Shown here: piece after piece, positions 5,629 through 7,132 of the stretch
Layout of the letters: every line of letters begins with the position of its first letter
Numbering within the stretch: position 1 is the first letter of the stretch
Assembly (NCBI GenBank): GCA_023444445.1
Contig: JAEXMK010000041.1
Location: 1 to 7,132, forward strand
Source: Pseudomonadota bacterium
GTDB taxonomy: Bacteria; Pseudomonadota; Alphaproteobacteria; Rhizobiales; Rhizobiaceae
Length of the DNA stretch: 7,132 nt
Direction of reading: 5' to 3'
Position numbers and translations under genes: made by a program
The notes under the pieces: generated by a model
Told to the model about the DNA's origin: nothing
What the model saw: only the letters and a program-made list of their open reading frames with translations
Databases searched by the model: none

Positions 5629-6750
5629 ATGACCGAAACAGCAACAGCCAAGCCCATTCCAGTCACCGTCTTGACGGGATATCTCGGCGCCGGCAAGACG
5701 ACGCTTCTCAACCGCATTCTCTCCGAGAACCACGGCAAGAAATACGCTGTCATCGTCAATGAATTCGGCGAGATCGGCATCGACAACGATCTGATCGTCG
5801 AATCCGACGAGGAAATCTACGAAATGAACAATGGCTGCGTATGCTGCACGGTGCGTGGTGACCTCATCCGCGTCGTGGAAGGCCTGATGCGCCGCCCCGG
5901 CCGCTTCGACGGTATCATCGTCGAGACGACGGGCCTCGCCGATCCCGTTCCCGTCGCCCAGACCTTCTTCATGGATGACGACGTGCGCGCCAAGACCGAG
6001 CTCGATGCCGTCGTTGCCCTGGTTGACGCCAAGCATCTGCCGCTGCGCCTGAAGGACAGCCGCGAGGCCGAAGACCAGATCGCCTTTGCCGATGTCGTTG
6101 TCGTCAACAAGACCGATCTCGTTTCGCCGGAGGAAGTTGCCCGCATCGAAGATATCGTGCGCGCCATCAATCCTTCCGCCCGCATCTACAAGACCACCCG
6201 TTCCGGCGTCGATCTCGCCCGGGTTCTCGATCAGGGCGCCTTCAACCTGGAACGCGCGCTGGAAAACGACCCGCATTTCCTAGAGCACGGCCATGACGAC
6301 CACGTTTGCGGCCCTGATTGCGATCATCATCACGATCACGACCATCATCATCATGACCATGACCACGGGCATCATCACCACGATCATGACCATGGGCACG
6401 ACCATGGCCACGATCATCACCACCATGGCGCGGTATCCCCGATCCATGACGTGACGGTACAGTCGGTTTCGCTACGGGGCGGCGAGATGAATCCCGAGCG
6501 GTTCTTCCCCTGGATCCAGAAGGTCACCCAGACCGATGGCCCGAACATTCTGCGCCTCAAGGGCATCATCGCCTTCAAGGGCGATGCCGAGCGTTACGTG
6601 GTCCAAGGCGTGCACATGATCATCGAGGGCGATCACCAGCGCCCGTGGAAGGAAGATGAAAAGCGCGAAAGCCGCCTCGTCTTCATTGGACGCGAACTGG
6701 ACCGCGAGAAGCTGGAGAAAAGTTTTAACGCCTGCCTCGCCACGGCCTGA
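5629..6750 (+). CDS. CobW/COG0523-family GTPase, probable zinc metallochaperone (YciC/ZNG1-like)
   Basis: A 373-residue G3E-class P-loop GTPase. Walker A is GYLGAGKT (17-24). The CxCC metal motif is [11 protein letters not shown] (C70, C72, C73), the switch/Walker B region is [11 protein letters not shown] (E99) and the guanine-specificity motif is NKTD (160-163). A long linker (220-266) holds 26 His residues mixed with Asp and Gly plus HVCGPDC (C227, C231), a probable metal-holding loop. The CobW C-terminal domain runs from about 275 to 370. The family uses GTP hydrolysis to load metal into client proteins. Zinc rather than cobalt is inferred from the Zur-like box upstream, the lack of a visible cobalamin riboswitch and the absence of cobalamin genes here. 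ATG 5629 is preceded by GAGG at good spacing; the frame extends to TTG 5545, but those 28 residues precede the fold and overlap promoter-like DNA. A hairpin terminator follows, then a WD40-like gene. Confidence 0.94.
   Translation: MTETATAKPIPVTVLTGYLGAGKTTLLNRILSENHGKKYAVIVNEFGEIGIDNDLIVESDEEIYEMNNGCVCCTVRGDLIRVVEGLMRRPGRFDGIIVETTGLADPVPVAQTFFMDDDVRAKTELDAVVALVDAKHLPLRLKDSREAEDQIAFADVVVVNKTDLVSPEEVARIEDIVRAINPSARIYKTTRSGVDLARVLDQGAFNLERALENDPHFLEHGHDDHVCGPDCDHHHDHDHHHHDHDHGHHHHDHDHGHDHGHDHHHHGAVSPIHDVTVQSVSLRGGEMNPERFFPWIQKVTQTDGPNILRLKGIIAFKGDAERYVVQGVHMIIEGDHQRPWKEDEKRESRLVFIGRELDREKLEKSFNACLATA
6286..6426 (+). repeat. His/Asp/Gly codon repeat encoding the metal-binding loop
   Basis: Low-complexity tract of CAT/CAC, GAT/GAC and GGC/GGG codons inside the CobW-type gene, coding for residues 220-266 with 26 His. 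Local near-repeats such as CATGACCATG and CACGACCATGG suggest growth by slippage or duplication. The mixed CAT/CAC and GAT/GAC codon use argues for protein-level selection. Confidence 0.88.
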
Positions 6751-6769
6751 TCCTCTCGCCTGGCAACAA

Positions 6770-6788
6770 CCCCGGCCTCGAGCCGGGG
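6770..6788 (+). terminator. Hairpin terminator after the CobW-type gene
   Basis: CCCCGGC (6770-6776), loop CTCGA, GCCGGGG (6782-6788): a perfect 7-bp GC stem 19 nt after the stop codon. Only a short pyrimidine-rich stretch follows rather than a T-run, so termination may be partial and allow read-through to the WD40-like gene. Confidence 0.5.
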
Positions 6789-6803
6789 CTTCGCCGCTTC
6801 CTT

Positions 6804-6920
6804 CCTCATCTCTGTGCTTGTCACAGAGATCCAGCCAGCCCAAGTCCTTGGGCTGAAAGGAGTCTCCCCGCCGCGCAGACGTGCGACGGCTGGATTCCTG
6901 TGACGAGCACAGGAATGAGG
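6804..6920. repeat. RIME-like palindromic mosaic repeat, copy 4
   Basis: 117 bp bounded by CCTCAT and ATGAGG, same length and module order as copy 1. The left hairpin is ATCTCTGTG/CACAGAGAT, in which a C:G pair of copy 1 is replaced by T:A on both arms. The middle CAGCCCAAG/CTTGGGCTG hairpin is unchanged, and the right arm ATTCCTGTG/CACAGGAAT is kept with one loop change. It lies between the CobW-type and WD40-like genes. Confidence 0.86.
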
Positions 6921-6931
6921 TCGAGGGGAAT

Positions 6932-6967
6932 GTAAAGCGGTTCCGCTTTTGCCGGAAATGCTCTAGA
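6932..6967. repeat. Fragment of a common rhizobial intergenic palindrome
   Basis: The segment contains AAAGCGG (6934-6940), TT, CCGCTTT (6943-6949), then GCCGGAAATG and CTCTAGA. Read on the other strand it begins TCTAGAGCATTTCCGGC and continues AAAAGCGG, which I recognise as part of an abundant intergenic element of Rhizobium and relatives. Only one part is present, directly after repeat copy 4. Recognition is from memory. Confidence 0.5.
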
Positions 6968-7032
6968 ACCATGCCAGCCAGCGGGAATGACGCTCCCGCC
7001 AATCAGACACAGATACGAAAGACCGATGCCCC

Positions 7033-7132
7033 ATGCCGACTGTTGCCCCGCTTGATATCGAAGGCCACGTGGTCTCGACCCATTTTCTCGGCGACATTCC
7101 CCTGTTTGCCACCGCCGCCGGCACCATTCACC
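7033..7132 (+). CDS. Probable WD40-repeat protein, N-terminal fragment
   Basis: 33 full codons from ATG 7033 to the window edge: MPTVAPLDIEGHVVSTHFLG, then DIPLFATAAGTIH. The HVVSTHFLGDIPLFATAAGTIH pattern looks like a beta-propeller blade (strand, turn, strand with a small-residue DG-like turn), and by recall WD40 proteins with this kind of start follow COG0523 GTPase genes in Rhizobiales. The overlapping ATG at 7026 reaches a stop after nine codons and is not used. The ribosome site is weak (GAAAG at 7019-7023). The leader holds a hairpin GCGGGA/TCCCGC (6981-6999). It may be cotranscribed with the CobW-type gene through the intervening terminator and repeat. The family call rests on very little sequence. 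Confidence 0.65.
   Translation, partial: MPTVAPLDIEGHVVSTHFLGDIPLFATAAGTIH

Noticed and set aside
5494..6276. 260-residue open frame on the minus strand over the CobW-type gene
   Set aside because: Antisense shadow of a conserved GTPase; no motif or ribosome site.
6286..6426. CRISPR-like or tandem-repeat array
   Set aside because: It is an in-frame His/Asp/Gly codon tract within the GTPase, without regular repeat-spacer structure.
1..7132. Insertion sequence or phage-type defence island
   Set aside because: No transposase, integrase, terminal inverted repeats with target duplication, or defence gene was seen; the mosaic repeats are short and non-coding.

Overview
The window looks like chromosomal DNA of an Agrobacterium/Rhizobium-type alphaproteobacterium. 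The evidence is the high-GC coding bias, an inositol-catabolism gene (iolB) beside sugar dehydrogenases and a LacI regulator, four palindromic intergenic mosaic repeats of the rhizobial kind, and a CobW-type GTPase followed by a WD40-like gene. No tRNA, rRNA, CRISPR array, insertion sequence or phage gene is visible, and every full gene looks intact. The assignment to Agrobacterium is an inference from recognition, not from a search.

Layout. Bases 1-189 are the 3' end of iolB (5-deoxy-glucuronate isomerase, myo-inositol catabolism). After a 117-bp palindromic repeat comes a Gfo/Idh/MocA-family dehydrogenase (377-1504, +). It converges on a D-isomer-specific 2-hydroxyacid dehydrogenase (1667-2629, -), and a second, differently built repeat lies between the two stop codons. 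A 339-bp gene-free stretch (2630-2968) carries a third repeat. Then come a LacI-family repressor (2969-3991, -) with a TTTAAA-rich palindromic region before its start, and a MarR-family regulator (4125-4634, -) with a lysine-rich N-terminal tail. The MarR gene is divergent from a creatininase-family metal-dependent amidohydrolase (4714-5514, +). Next is a 373-residue COG0523/CobW-family GTPase with a 47-residue His-rich loop (5629-6750, +). A hairpin terminator, the fourth repeat, a fragment of another rhizobial palindrome and the first 33 codons of a probable WD40 protein (7033 onward) finish the window.

How the genes may work together. The left half (iolB, Gfo/Idh dehydrogenase, hydroxyacid dehydrogenase, LacI regulator) looks like carbohydrate or polyol catabolism, with the LacI protein as a likely local regulator. 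The right half looks like zinc homeostasis. A Zur-box-like palindrome (5493-5505) lies in the last codons of the creatininase gene, directly downstream of a perfect TTGACA, and faces the CobW-type gene. That gene has the CxCC motif and His-rich metal loop of zinc metallochaperones (YciC/ZagA/ZNG1 type), and no cobalamin riboswitch is apparent. The most interesting hypothesis is a Zur-controlled unit of His-rich GTPase plus WD40-like partner, with a MarR/creatininase pair of unknown substrate just upstream.
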